A stretch of 64,000 bases of DNA from the NCBI RefSeq assembly GCF_021462415.1, contig NZ_JAKEDS010000001.1, forward strand, positions 1,646,273-1,710,272, read 5' to 3'. The translations under genes and the position numbers were made by a program. This document shows, piece by piece, positions 9,452 to 18,564 of this stretch. Under the pieces are notes generated by a model. It had not been told where the DNA came from and did not search any database. It saw only the letters and a program-made list of their open reading frames with translations. Numbering within the stretch: the stretch's first letter is position 1; each line of letters starts with the position of its first letter. This stretch comes from Rhodohalobacter sp. 614A. GTDB lineage: Bacteria > Bacteroidota > Rhodothermia > Balneolales > Balneolaceae.

Positions 9452-10183
9452 TCACTTTTTCCTTTTTAGAAAGTCATCCACCCGTTTCAAATGCTCTTCG
9501 CTCTCCCAGAAGGTGCTGAAGGGTTCAATTTCATCCTCTGATTTCAACAAATCCTTTCTCTTTATATACTGGATAAATTTTCGATCATTTTTAACCAGGG
9601 CTTTCTTTAGATTTGTGAGCTTTTGATCGTACTCATTCTCTCCAAATACATCCTGAATAAGTCCTGATTTCCAAGCTGTTTCTGCATCGATCATCTTGTG
9701 CGATGCCAACCAATACATTGCTTGGTCTCTGCCTACTGTTTCCGTCAGTTTGGTGATGCCACCCCATCCGGGAGGGAGGTAAAATTTTCCTTGTGTAAAG
9801 CCAAAGGTAGCCGTAGAAATGGCAATTCTGAAATCAAAAGCTAAAAGAGTTTCCCATCCGCCGCCATACGCAGGACCATTTACGGCTGCAAGAGTCCAGC
9901 AGGGTAATTGCTCAATGCGCGACAGAACAGACATCATTCGTCGTGTCATCTCTTTTGCGCCATCAGCATCTTTTATTTGATGAAATTCGCGAAGATCGCC
10001 GCCGGAGATAAAGCTGCTACCGGCTCCGGTCAAAATAAAAAGCCTTAGTTCATGATCCTGTTCCAGTTCATCCAGAAGAGATTCAAGGGCGTTCATCACC
10101 TCAAAATTAATTGCATTCATCGCCTCGGGCCGGTTGATAGCAGCTTGTACGATGAATGGTTCTTTCTGGATGATCAGAGGCAT
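9452..10183 (-). CDS. Enoyl-CoA hydratase/isomerase family protein
   Basis: A 243-residue crotonase-fold protein. It has the CoA-binding and oxyanion-hole motifs SGGDLREF and GPAYGGGWETLLAFD, and the family's active-site region GKFYLPPGWGG. The general-acid glutamate pair of true hydratases is not clearly present: the first site is a tryptophan-glutamate context (GWE) and the second region has no glutamate. Substrate and reaction are therefore unsure. It follows cutA by only 3 bases and is likely co-transcribed with it, with no obvious functional link. Confidence 0.85.
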   Translation of the reverse strand: MPLIIQKEPFIVQAAINRPEAMNAINFEVMNALESLLDELEQDHELRLFILTGAGSSFISGGDLREFHQIKDADGAKEMTRRMMSVLSRIEQLPCWTLAAVNGPAYGGGWETLLAFDFRIAISTATFGFTQGKFYLPPGWGGITKLTETVGRDQAMYWLASHKMIDAETAWKSGLIQDVFGENEYDQKLTNLKKALVKNDRKFIQYIKRKDLLKSEDEIEPFSTFWESEEHLKRVDDFLKRKK

Positions 10184-10186
10184 GAA

Positions 10187-10549
10187 TTAATCGGTTCTTA
10201 AATCTTCGTCTTGCGGCAGAGGTTTACGAACAGAGTCACGAATCCAGTTCAGGTATTCCGGGTTTCCCTCTTGCTCTGCAATATTTAAACTGACAACACA
10301 GGGAACTTCGTAGGAGTGCAGTTCTTTCACCCGTTTCGTCAGTTTTGCTACATTGCTGTAAGTTGTCTTTAAAACAAGTACCGCCTCTTCTGCAGTTTCA
10401 ATCCCGTCATTCCAACGGTAGATCGAATTCATCCCATCAAGAATATTCGCGCAAGCGGCCAATCTTTCTTCAACGATTTTGGTGCCAATTTGAACCGCTT
10501 CTTCACGATTTTTTGTTGTAACGTATACAAGTCGAAGGTTTCTAAACAT
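10187..10549 (-). CDS. cutA: Divalent cation tolerance protein CutA
   Basis: A 120-residue protein with the CutA ferredoxin-like fold signatures: LVYVTTKNREEAVQIG at the start, ERLAACANI, and a late ELHSYEVPCVV segment where the aromatic and proline residues are conserved. CutA forms very stable cytosolic trimers. It was named for copper tolerance in Escherichia coli, but its biochemical role remains unclear. It is the first gene of a two-gene unit with the downstream crotonase-fold gene. The acidic C-terminal tail of ~10 residues is slightly longer than usual. Confidence 0.93.
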   Translation of the reverse strand: MFRNLRLVYVTTKNREEAVQIGTKIVEERLAACANILDGMNSIYRWNDGIETAEEAVLVLKTTYSNVAKLTKRVKELHSYEVPCVVSLNIAEQEGNPEYLNWIRDSVRKPLPQDEDLRTD

Positions 10550-10689
10550 GGTGAGATTTATAGTTTGATTATTAGATCGAAAACTACAAAATATCGAACA
10601 ATTCTTGAGTGAAATTTCTTAAAGAATTGAAACGATTTCTAAATCAAAAATTCAATTTAAAAGAGTAAATTTTTGATATCAGCAAGTAG

Positions 10690-10718
10690 TTGAAACCAGA
10701 GGTGAAAAACCGTATTTT
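10690..10718 (+). promoter_or_regulatory. Candidate promoter of tRNA-Leu / tig-clpP-clpX
   Basis: TTGAAA (10690-10695), a 17-base spacer and TATTTT (10713-10718) form a classical sigma-70-like arrangement. The expected start falls about 25 bases before the tRNA 5' end. Confidence 0.5.
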
Positions 10719-10750
10719 ATCAGGCTCCGATAAAAATTTATTGGAATTTC

Positions 10751-10836
10751 GCGAGAGTGGCGGAATTGGTAGACGCGCCAGATTTAGGATCTGGTACCTA
10801 AACAGTGTGGGGGTTCGAGTCCCCCCTCTCGTACCA
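10751..10836 (+). tRNA. tRNA-Leu (anticodon UAG)
   Basis: The cloverleaf is complete. The acceptor stem GCGAGAG pairs with CTCTCGT (first pair G-U), followed by A and an encoded CCA. The anticodon stem CCAGA/TCTGG encloses loop TTTAGGA, giving anticodon TAG, which reads CUA/CUN leucine codons. The long variable arm is typical of class II tRNA-Leu, and the T arm is GGGGG TTCGAGT CCCCC. It lies 38 bases before trigger factor on the same strand. Confidence 0.97.
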
Positions 10837-10874
10837 TAACAATTTAAATTTTCTAAAATAATCAGGTAAAACAA

Positions 10875-12182
10875 GTGGAACTATCCGTTGAGGAAATAAC
10901 CTCTGTAGACAAGGAGATCACGATTAAAGCCAATCGGGAGGATTTGTCTCCTAAGTTTGAAGAAGCTTACAAGAAGTATAAATCTCAGATTCAAATGCCG
11001 GGTTTCCGCCCGGGACGAGTGCCGATAGGGCTTATCAAAAAACGATTTGGCAAAGAAATTGAGATGGAAGAGATCAACAGCTATGTTGAAGAAGTCTACG
11101 AAAAACAGATTGTTCCCGAACACGAACCCGTCGGTGAGACACAAATGCTGGATCTTACGTGGGAAGATGACAAACTCGAAGTGGTTTTTAAAGTAGGTGC
11201 CAAGCCGGAATTTGAGTTGAAAGACCTCAAAAGCATCACTGTAGATAAAATGGTGCATGATGTAACCGACGAAGAAGTGGAAGAGGAGATTGAACGTACA
11301 CTACAGCGCCAGGGAAACTGGGAAGAAGTTGACGGCGAGATCACCGAAGAGAGCCGGGTTACCGTAGATGCAGTTTCACTGGATAATGAAGGAAATGCCA
11401 TTGAAGGGGAGAAAGATGAAAATCAAAAGCTGGATCTTCGTCAGGATGCCGCTGAAGATTTTAGAAAGCATCTTGTTGGCCATAAAGTGGGCGACGTTGT
11501 AAAAATGGAGTTGGGCGAAGAAGAAGAGGTTGACCGGTTTGAACTTCATGTGAAGAAAGTTGAAATCAACCATGAAGCAGAACTGACTGATGAATTTGCC
11601 CAGGAGCAATCCAACGGCCAGGCTAAGAATGTAGATGAATTCAAGAGCTTCATCAAAAGTAAAATGCAGGAATATTACGATCAGTCATCCGGTGATATGT
11701 TCCAGCAGGATGCCGTTGAAGAGCTGACCGATGCTCACGATTTTGAGGTTCCGGATGTTATGCTGGAGCAAGTCAAAAATAATTTTGTTGAGTACGCAAA
11801 GCAGCAATCCGGCGGGAATTTACCTCCTAATTTTGATGTTGAGCAGTACAAGGAAAACATGAGCGACCAGGCAAAACAACAGGCCAAGTGGGCGTTCATT
11901 AACGAGAAGCTTCAGGAGAAGTTTGAGGATATTGAAATCAAACCGGAAGATATTGATGAGTTTATCGGGATTGAAGCCGCCAAGTACGGAGCTACAACCG
12001 ATCAGTTGAAAAGCTATTACGCTCAGAATCCATCGCAACTTGAAAACCTGCGAAACAGCATTCGCGAAAATAAAGTTTTTGATAAATTGAGTGAAGAGGT
12101 TACTATCAATGAACTCTCTAAAGAAGATTTTCGTAAGAAAAGAGAGGAAAAAAATGAGAATCAACAAATACCACAACCGTAG
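10875..12182 (+). CDS. tig: Trigger factor, ribosome-associated chaperone/prolyl isomerase
   Basis: A 435-residue protein starting at a GTG with an AGG ribosome-binding core about 9 bases upstream. The ribosome-docking signature GFRPGRVP is about residues 42-49. The rest shows the acidic FKBP-like middle part and long helical C-terminal arms; the PPIase segment is divergent, as usual in Bacteroidota. It binds near the ribosome exit tunnel and shields nascent chains. It is followed after 7 bases by clpP and then clpX, the conserved tig-clpP-clpX order, and is strongly acidic. Confidence 0.95.
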   Translation: MELSVEEITSVDKEITIKANREDLSPKFEEAYKKYKSQIQMPGFRPGRVPIGLIKKRFGKEIEMEEINSYVEEVYEKQIVPEHEPVGETQMLDLTWEDDKLEVVFKVGAKPEFELKDLKSITVDKMVHDVTDEEVEEEIERTLQRQGNWEEVDGEITEESRVTVDAVSLDNEGNAIEGEKDENQKLDLRQDAAEDFRKHLVGHKVGDVVKMELGEEEEVDRFELHVKKVEINHEAELTDEFAQEQSNGQAKNVDEFKSFIKSKMQEYYDQSSGDMFQQDAVEELTDAHDFEVPDVMLEQVKNNFVEYAKQQSGGNLPPNFDVEQYKENMSDQAKQQAKWAFINEKLQEKFEDIEIKPEDIDEFIGIEAAKYGATTDQLKSYYAQNPSQLENLRNSIRENKVFDKLSEEVTINELSKEDFRKKREEKNENQQIPQP

Positions 12183-12189
12183 TTAAGCT

Positions 12190-12846
12190 ATGAACTTCAA
12201 ACAACCCCTTTTTGAATTGCCCGAAATGAGCAGCGTTAGCCAGTTTCAAAATAACCTTGTGCCCATGGTGGTTGAGACCACGAACAGGGGAGAACGTGCT
12301 TATGATATCTATTCAAGACTTCTTAAAGATCGTATTATCATTTTGGGTACTCCCATTAATGATACCGTTGCAAGTTCAATTGTAGCTCAGTTACTTTTTC
12401 TGGATTCACAGGATTCTGAGAAAGACATCAATCTCTATATTAATAGTCCCGGCGGGGTAGTTTCTGCAGGAATGGCTATTTACGATACCATGCAATATGT
12501 AAAGAGCGATGTAGCTACAACATGTGTGGGTATGGCCGCTTCTATGGGCGCTGTTCTTCTTACTGCCGGTGAGAAAGGCAAGCGCCACGCACTTCCTCAC
12601 TCGCGTGTAATGATTCACCAGCCATTAGGCGGTGTTCAGGGACAAGCCAGTGATATCGAAATTGAAGCCCAGGAGATTATCCGCCTCAAAAGAGAATTAA
12701 GCAGAATTTTGGCAGACCATTCTGGCCAGGATATCGAAAGAATTATTGAGGATTCAGACCGTAACAAATGGATGACTTCTGAAGAGGCTCAGGAGTATGG
12801 CCTGATTGACCACGTAATGAAACGTGACGACAGTAAAGAGAAGTAA
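12190..12846 (+). CDS. clpP: ATP-dependent Clp protease proteolytic subunit
   Basis: A 218-residue serine peptidase with the full triad: Ser118 in GMAASMGAV, His143 in VMIHQPLGG and Asp190 in DSDRNKWM. The glycine-rich handle sequence [10 protein letters not shown] is present. A short N-terminal stretch (about 20 residues) is probably an autoprocessed propeptide. ClpP forms the 14-mer degradation chamber that works with ClpX, encoded 109 bases downstream. The start is 7 bases after the tig stop, consistent with one transcript. Confidence 0.97.
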   Translation: MNFKQPLFELPEMSSVSQFQNNLVPMVVETTNRGERAYDIYSRLLKDRIIILGTPINDTVASSIVAQLLFLDSQDSEKDINLYINSPGGVVSAGMAIYDTMQYVKSDVATTCVGMAASMGAVLLTAGEKGKRHALPHSRVMIHQPLGGVQGQASDIEIEAQEIIRLKRELSRILADHSGQDIERIIEDSDRNKWMTSEEAQEYGLIDHVMKRDDSKEK

Positions 12847-12955
12847 TTATTTACATTTTTCTGGTTTTTCCACAGAAGGAATTACCATAGCTAATCCGAA
12901 ATATTTTCTGAAAAATTGCTGAGATTGCATACTTTAAAGCAACAAAAACAGAACT

Positions 12956-14209
12956 ATGAGTAAAAAGAAAGATAACGATTCGGTCTATTGCTCTTTTTGC
13001 GGGCGATCCAGCCATGACGTAAACTCAATGGTTGCCGGACCAGACGTATACATCTGTAACCACTGTGTGGAAGATGCATCCAGCATTATTCAAAGTGATT
13101 TGTCTTCACTCGCACGTCGGCGGGAAAAACAGTACAAACCGATCCTGAAACCGGTTGAGATAAAGAACAAACTCGATGAATATGTTATTGGTCAGGACGG
13201 GGCAAAAAAATCACTTTCAGTAGCTGTTTATAACCATTACAAAAGAATTTCCAGCAGCTCGGATATTCAGATCGACGATACTAAAATTGAGAAGAGTAAT
13301 ATTATCCTTTTGGGGCCAACCGGAAGTGGAAAAACTCTTCTTGCGCGTACACTAGCAAACATCATTGATGTACCTATTACCATTGCAGATGCCACTGTAC
13401 TTACTGAGGCCGGTTATGTGGGTGAGGATGTAGAGAGTATGCTCAGCAATTTATTGCAAGCCGCCGATTATGATGTTGAGCGGGCTCGCAAAGGAATTGT
13501 CTATATTGATGAAATTGATAAAGTAGCGCGTAAAAGTGATAATCCATCTATTACGCGGGATGTTTCCGGCGAGGGTGTACAACAGGCTTTGTTAAAAATC
13601 CTGGAAGGCACAACAGCCAATATTCCTCCAAAAGGTGGAAGAAAGCATCCTGAACAGAGTTTTATCCAGCTTGATACTTCGGATATTCTTTTTATTTGCG
13701 GTGGCGCTTTCAGCGGGCTTGAAGAAGTAATCGCCCGCAGACTTTCTACAAGTGCTATGGGTTTCCATTCACAGGATCAGGTGAAGTTTGACAAAGACGA
13801 TCCCAGAATTTTTACCAATGTAGAACCCGAAGATCTTCAAAAATTTGGGTTGATTCCGGAACTGATCGGTCGTTTGCCAATCATTTGTGGACTCGAAGAG
13901 CTTTCTGATGATGCAATGATTGAAATTCTGCTTAAGCCAAAAAATGCAATTACAAAACAGTACAAAAAACTGTTTGCCATGGAAGATGTTGAGCTTGAGT
14001 TTGAAGATGATGCACTTCAGGCAATTGTCGAAAAGGCAAGGGAACGAAAAACCGGTGCCAGAGGCTTGCGCTCAATCCTTGAGGAAGCCATGCTGGAAAT
14101 TATGTTTGTGATTCCATCGATGAAGAATGTAAAACGGTGTATTATTACGCGCGAAACCGTTGAGAAAAAAGCACCTCCCGTCTACGAAAAACATAAGGCA
14201 ACAGCTTAA
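12956..14209 (+). CDS. clpX: ATP-dependent Clp protease ATP-binding subunit ClpX
   Basis: A 417-residue AAA+ unfoldase. The N-terminal C4 zinc finger uses Cys12, Cys15, Cys34 and Cys37 for adaptor and substrate binding. Walker A GPTGSGKT is at residues 120-127, Walker B is VYIDEIDK, and pore loop 1 is GYVGED. The ClpP-contact loop reads MGF rather than the usual IGF, a conservative change. It threads unfolded proteins into ClpP, the product of the preceding gene. The 109-base gap before it may hold a second promoter. Confidence 0.97.
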   Translation: MSKKKDNDSVYCSFCGRSSHDVNSMVAGPDVYICNHCVEDASSIIQSDLSSLARRREKQYKPILKPVEIKNKLDEYVIGQDGAKKSLSVAVYNHYKRISSSSDIQIDDTKIEKSNIILLGPTGSGKTLLARTLANIIDVPITIADATVLTEAGYVGEDVESMLSNLLQAADYDVERARKGIVYIDEIDKVARKSDNPSITRDVSGEGVQQALLKILEGTTANIPPKGGRKHPEQSFIQLDTSDILFICGGAFSGLEEVIARRLSTSAMGFHSQDQVKFDKDDPRIFTNVEPEDLQKFGLIPELIGRLPIICGLEELSDDAMIEILLKPKNAITKQYKKLFAMEDVELEFEDDALQAIVEKARERKTGARGLRSILEEAMLEIMFVIPSMKNVKRCIITRETVEKKAPPVYEKHKATA

Positions 14210-14235
14210 CGGGTAGAAGTAGCGCAAAAAATATC

Positions 14236-14256
14236 AAAGTGTGCCGTTGCACTTTT
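14236..14256 (+). terminator. Weak terminator-like hairpin after clpX
   Basis: AAAGTG and CACTTT pair around an 8-base loop and run into a short T4 stretch, 27 bases after the clpX stop. The stem is short, so the call is tentative. Confidence 0.35.
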
Positions 14257-14309
14257 CATGTAGGTTTGGCGAATTAATCAGGTTTCCTGCCGTTTAAATA
14301 GGCTTGTAC

Positions 14310-15590
14310 ATGAACACACTATTTCAATCCAGCCGGATTAAGATTATTCTCGTCTCCCTTCTGGTTCTTCTGGCAGGTGCTTCCTTTATTTACAACCAAA
14401 TTCTGATCAACAGAATCATGGATCAGGAGAGAAAGAGTATAGAGCTATGGGCAAAAGCTTTTGAATTCAACTACGACCCGGTACATCTCGAGGTTAGTAC
14501 AACGTTGAACCGGGTGGCAGATATGCTCAGCATGTATCCAAATGTACCGGACAGTTTGGCAAGAATGATTCGGTCGGCAGAGTCAGCCAGAACTACGGAA
14601 GACTTTGTTACACAAGAGTTAATTCGCCAACCTGATCTCTTTAATATTCCGGTTATTGTGATGGATGAATCCGGATTTGTTGTTTGGTATCGGTTTATTG
14701 AAGATGAGAATGCCGACATACAAGCCCTGGCCGAACGGTTTGCTGAATTCCAGGACCCGATTACCATTACATTCGGAGAAGAGAATCAGATGCAAAACCA
14801 ATACATTTATTATGGAGAGAGCCCAATGATTCGGTACTTACGATTTTTTCCGTACGTACAGTTTGGAATTTTAGCTCTCCTTTTGGGCATCGGTTATATA
14901 ACGTATAAAAGTATTACGCGTTCAGAACAGTCGAACCTTTGGGTTGGTATGACCAAAGAAGCTGCTCATCAGCTGGGAACGCCGCTTTCCAGTATTTATG
15001 GCTGGCTTCAACTCCTGAAAGATAAAAATCACGAAGACGAAGAAACACTCTCCATTGCCTATGAGATTGAAGATGATGTTTCGCGGTTGAAAGGAATTGC
15101 GGAGCGGTTTAATAAAATTGGTTCACAACCGGAACTAAAACTGCTGCATCCGGAGCCTATTATTGATGATGTGATATCTTATATGAAACGTCGCCTCCCT
15201 CAACTTGGAAAAGCCATTGAAGTTCGGAAATCCATACGAACAGATGTTAAAGCCCATATTAATCCCGAACTATTTCAGTGGGCGATTGAGAACCTGATCA
15301 AAAATGCGATGGATGCCATCAAAGAGACAGTGGCCGGGGCTTACGTTTCCATTTCCGTAAAGAAAGACGGCGGACAAATGATTATCGACGTGGAAGATTC
15401 GGGTTCAGGTATTGACAGAAAATACCAAAAAGAGATTTTCAAACCGGGCTACAGCACCAAGAAAAGAGGTTGGGGATTAGGTTTAAGCCTCACCAAACGA
15501 ATCATTGAAGAGTACCACAAGGGAAGGGTTTTTGTATACACATCAGAGGTAAACAAAGGTACCGTAATTCGTATTACCCTTCCGATTTAG
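14310..15590 (+). CDS. Membrane-bound sensor histidine kinase, orphan
   Basis: A 426-residue kinase. An N-terminal membrane segment (about residues 9-30), a ~150-residue extracytoplasmic sensor region and a second membrane segment (about 179-200) are followed directly by the kinase core with no HAMP domain. The H-box is AAHQLGTPLSSI, where QLGTP replaces the common ELRTP, a variant frequent in this group. The ATPase motifs ENLIKNAMDAI (N), DSGSGI (G1), FKPGYSTK (F) and GWGLGLSL (G2) are all intact. I use the ATG at 14310 rather than a TTG two codons upstream. No response regulator lies nearby. It ends tail-to-tail with the ECF sigma gene, overlapping by 4 bases. Confidence 0.9.
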   Translation: MNTLFQSSRIKIILVSLLVLLAGASFIYNQILINRIMDQERKSIELWAKAFEFNYDPVHLEVSTTLNRVADMLSMYPNVPDSLARMIRSAESARTTEDFVTQELIRQPDLFNIPVIVMDESGFVVWYRFIEDENADIQALAERFAEFQDPITITFGEENQMQNQYIYYGESPMIRYLRFFPYVQFGILALLLGIGYITYKSITRSEQSNLWVGMTKEAAHQLGTPLSSIYGWLQLLKDKNHEDEETLSIAYEIEDDVSRLKGIAERFNKIGSQPELKLLHPEPIIDDVISYMKRRLPQLGKAIEVRKSIRTDVKAHINPELFQWAIENLIKNAMDAIKETVAGAYVSISVKKDGGQMIIDVEDSGSGIDRKYQKEIFKPGYSTKKRGWGLGLSLTKRIIEEYHKGRVFVYTSEVNKGTVIRITLPI

Positions 15591-16159
15591 TCTGCATAAC
15601 CTCGCTTTGTGGCATAATCCATCAATTCAGCTTTCAGCAGATTTCTTCCCCGGTGTAGCCGAGACCGAATAGTTCCGATGGGCACATCCAGCATGTTTGC
15701 AATTTCTTCGTAAGTGAAGTCTTCTACATCACAGAGCAGTACAACCGTTCGGAAATCTTCCGGAATATTATCAAGTGCCTGAGAGAGCTCATCGTCAATT
15801 AACTCCCGGAACATTTTATCTTCGAGATCAGATGTTTCTGTCCTTTCAGCACGGATTGTTTCGTAGAAAGTAGCCACTTCATCATAGTCCACTTCTTGTG
15901 GCTTTTTGGATTTCTTTCTGTAATTGTTGATGTAAGAATTCTTCAGAATTCTAAACAACCATGCCTTGGCATTGGTGCCTTTTTCGTAACTACTGAAGAA
16001 ACGATAAGCTTTCACAATGGTGTCTTGAACGAGGTCTTCCGCATCGTTCGGATCTGAGGTCAATCTCAACCCAAAGTTATATAATGCATCCAGGTGAGGA
16101 ATGATCTCTTCGTTAAAATCTTTCTGTTTTTTTACTTCTTTTTTTGTGAGTTCTGCCAT
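15587..16159 (-). CDS. RNA polymerase ECF sigma factor
   Basis: A 190-residue two-domain sigma factor. Region 2 shows DAEDLVQDTIVKAYRFF and AKAWLFRILKNSYINNYRKK; region 4 has the helix-turn-helix YEEIANMLDVPIGTIRSRLHRGR. It resembles the SigR/SigH-type ECF group that answers thiol-oxidative or envelope stress, but no zinc anti-sigma gene lies next to it, so its control is unknown. The linker between the domains is acidic. It is separated by a 184-base spacer from the CPBP protease gene on the same strand. Confidence 0.9.
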   Translation of the reverse strand: MAELTKKEVKKQKDFNEEIIPHLDALYNFGLRLTSDPNDAEDLVQDTIVKAYRFFSSYEKGTNAKAWLFRILKNSYINNYRKKSKKPQEVDYDEVATFYETIRAERTETSDLEDKMFRELIDDELSQALDNIPEDFRTVVLLCDVEDFTYEEIANMLDVPIGTIRSRLHRGRNLLKAELMDYATKRGYAD

Positions 16160-16343
16160 CCCTTTTCTTTACTTGTCAGAACAGATTTTAAATAGTGAAT
16201 CATTTACGTATCTGAAGAAAATTTATTTCAGATACCTTGGTCAGAAATTACAACTAAGCAAACGATTAATCTAATTGATAGAATTGATCGTATTTGTAGA
16301 TATTATTTACATCCCTTTTGATTAAGTGAGCTATTAAGTTTCC

Positions 16344-17063
16344 TTACATTTGTGAAATTACAAAAATGTCGTAAAGTGCATGTGTCCACGCCGCAATCCC
16401 AAAACCACGTGTAACATAAATAACATTTAGAGCTAAGCCAAATAAAAACCTGAACAAAAAAGATCCCACTGTAAAGGAATCTCCAAATTGGCCTACATAA
16501 TGAACGCCGCTAAATATAAGGGCCGCAATGAGTGCCGCGATTGCATAAGCTACTCCTCTCTTCGAAAAAAAATTCATCAAGACATATGATAAACCTCCAA
16601 CCAGGATAACTCTGAAAAATAATTCTTCGTAAAGCCCGGCTCCTAACGACAAGGCGAAAAGTTGAACTTTATTCAGCGCCTCTACTGTATTGTATACTTT
16701 CATTGTCAGAATTGTTTCCAGCAGACCAATAATCACAATGGTTACCAATACTGCATAAACTGCCGATTCAAGGATCATCGACAAGAAGTATTTCTTTTTT
16801 AGATGAGAAAGATCTGCCCGTTTTATGTAGAGAATAATGGCCCCTATCACGGCAGCTACAATGAGAGTAGCTGAGATGGCATTTACTCCCAGTGATTGAA
16901 AAATGGATTTAAACCAGACATCAATGGAAATTCGTACAGCCTGTTCGGGAGGCTGCGAAACCAGAATAAGAATTTCATACGCTATCAGTAACGGTACCGA
17001 AATCAAATAGCTGTATAAAATCCCCCGGGTCTGTTCCAGGTATGATGTTGAAGTTTGGCGCAA
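16344..17063 (-). CDS. CPBP family intramembrane glutamic metalloprotease
   Basis: A 239-residue protein with about 7-8 hydrophobic segments and the CPBP/ABI (Rce1-like) motifs: EELFFR near residue 145, then FSGVHYVGQF and WTHALYD toward the end, supplying the catalytic glutamates and the metal-binding histidines. Such proteins cut membrane-anchored peptides or help modify envelope proteins; the substrate is unknown. It begins 3 bases after the LysM/RlpA gene stops and is probably the last gene of the aroC-TPR-LysM unit. Confidence 0.88.
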   Translation of the reverse strand: MRQTSTSYLEQTRGILYSYLISVPLLIAYEILILVSQPPEQAVRISIDVWFKSIFQSLGVNAISATLIVAAVIGAIILYIKRADLSHLKKKYFLSMILESAVYAVLVTIVIIGLLETILTMKVYNTVEALNKVQLFALSLGAGLYEELFFRVILVGGLSYVLMNFFSKRGVAYAIAALIAALIFSGVHYVGQFGDSFTVGSFLFRFLFGLALNVIYVTRGFGIAAWTHALYDIFVISQM

Positions 17064-17066
17064 TGC

Positions 17067-18236
17067 TTAATTATCGAGATAAATGGTAACTTCGGGCTGT
17101 TCGATGCTTGAAAAACCTAGCATTTGAAAAGCCTTTTGCGACAGTTTCAGGCCGTCACCCGAATGTCTGTCATTTACACGTACGAAAACTCCGCGGCCGT
17201 TGGATGGGTTTTCTATAAAAATAATATTGCCGAGAGCCATGTTGGAATGGGCAGCAGTAAGTTGTTGAGGGTTATACAGTTCTCCGCTGGTTGTGGGGTT
17301 CGCCCTGTCATTCTCTCCATAACTCATAACCGGTACCGTTCCCAGATTTTCAAGGTTGGCATCCGGGCGATAAGGGTTGTTGAAGTTTCTTGTAGGTGGA
17401 AGAAGTACGGTGATTTGCTGGCCGGACGAAATATTATCAGCATTCATGCCGGGATTTAAAGCTTCAAATTCACTTCGGGTCATATTGAACTTGTCCAGTA
17501 CTCTGGAACTATTCTCGTTACGCTGAACTCTGTATGTAGAAAATTTCCCCTGGGGGGTTGAATCTTCAGCTCCTTCAGCAATTGAAGGTGCCGTCTGGAT
17601 TTTTCGAACGGTGATTCGTTGACCCACCCGAAGCATATCATCCTGAAGATTGTTGATCTGCCGAAGTTCGTTAACGGTCATATCGTGCTGGCGGGCAATT
17701 CCGTAAAGGGTGTCACCGCTTTTAACAGTATAATTTTCACTCTCGGCTGCCGATTCCGAATAGCGTTCAACAATGGATGTTCGCTCTGCCTGATCCATCT
17801 GTTCAAGATCATCAATTGATGGCTGTTCTGCTTCAGCACTTTGCGGGTAGATAACCAATTCGGTTCCGGCTTCGAGGCTGGTGCCTTCAAAGTTATTCCA
17901 CTCCTGTATCTCAGCGATCGTTACATTGTATTGTCTTGAAATTCCAAAAAGAGAATCTCCCGGTTTTACTTCATGTAAAATGCTTTCGTCATTAGATTGC
18001 GGAACAATTACCAGCACCTGGCCGAGACGAAGGGAGTTCGATTCAAGATTATTCCACTCTTTCAATTCGCCAACCGTTACGCCGTAAGTTCGGGAGATGC
18101 TAAACAGCGTTTCTCCCTGTTTTACAATGTGTTTCTGATTGGTTTGTTGAGCATAACCTGAGAAAACCAATCCAAAAGAGAAAACCAGCGCAATCAGTGA
18201 GATAAGTACGAATTTTTTATAAAGTGGAATCATCAT
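17067..18236 (-). CDS. Secreted LysM-repeat protein with RlpA-like double-psi barrel
   Basis: A 389-residue exported peptidoglycan-binding protein. A signal peptide (about residues 1-28) is followed by four LysM modules opening with VKQGETLF, VKPGDSLFG, VKSGDTLYG and a more divergent VQRNENSSR. The C-terminal ~85 residues (SYGENDRANPTTSGELY ... VRVNDRHSG ... LSQKAF) match the RlpA-like double-psi beta barrel, which includes lytic transglycosylases; the catalytic aspartate motif VNDRHSG is intact. A TTG reading at 18245 is possible, but I choose the ATG at 18236. It overlaps the upstream TPR gene by 20 bases. Confidence 0.9.
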   Translation of the reverse strand: MMIPLYKKFVLISLIALVFSFGLVFSGYAQQTNQKHIVKQGETLFSISRTYGVTVGELKEWNNLESNSLRLGQVLVIVPQSNDESILHEVKPGDSLFGISRQYNVTIAEIQEWNNFEGTSLEAGTELVIYPQSAEAEQPSIDDLEQMDQAERTSIVERYSESAAESENYTVKSGDTLYGIARQHDMTVNELRQINNLQDDMLRVGQRITVRKIQTAPSIAEGAEDSTPQGKFSTYRVQRNENSSRVLDKFNMTRSEFEALNPGMNADNISSGQQITVLLPPTRNFNNPYRPDANLENLGTVPVMSYGENDRANPTTSGELYNPQQLTAAHSNMALGNIIFIENPSNGRGVFVRVNDRHSGDGLKLSQKAFQMLGFSSIEQPEVTIYLDN

Positions 18237-18564
18237 TTGATTCAAAATTTAGAGATTCAAGAGCATCTTTTAATTCAAGAGCCGTTCGTTCATTTTGTTG
18301 TTCTTTAGCAACTTTATAACCATCAGTGAATAACTTTTTGGCTTCTTCGAACCGGCTCTGCCGCTCATACAGTTTGCCGAGATGATAATAAACGCCCAGA
18401 TAATCCGGATCTTGTTCTAAAACGGATTCAAAGAGCACTTTCGCTTTTGTTACGTCATCTTTTTTTAACAGTTCCAGTGCAAGGGCAAATTTTGTGAATG
18501 AATCGTCAGGATTTTTTTTAAGTGATTCAGCCAGTTCGCGGATTTTCTGGTTGTTATTCTTCAT
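18217..18564 (-). CDS. Small TPR-repeat protein
   Basis: A 115-residue cytoplasmic protein with about two to three tetratricopeptide helices (FALALELLKK, ALFESVLEQDPDYLGVYYHLGKLYE, AKKLFTDGYKVAKE). It probably scaffolds protein contacts; partners are unknown. The ATG at 18564 overlaps the aroC stop by 11 bases, while its own stop overlaps the LysM gene start. The longer upstream reading (to 18687) would lie inside aroC out of frame and is not credible. Confidence 0.8.
   Translation of the reverse strand: MKNNNQKIRELAESLKKNPDDSFTKFALALELLKKDDVTKAKVLFESVLEQDPDYLGVYYHLGKLYERQSRFEEAKKLFTDGYKVAKEQQNERTALELKDALESLNFESNDDSTL

Noticed and set aside
10599-10629. Hairpin CAATTCTT/AAGAATTG upstream of cutA
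   Set aside because: Short A+T-rich stem that is expected by chance in such sequence; no T-run and no conserved site.
10644-10874. Open frame antisense to tRNA-Leu (76 residues, GGTRTPT...)
   Set aside because: This is a well-known false protein produced by reading the complementary strand of tRNA genes.
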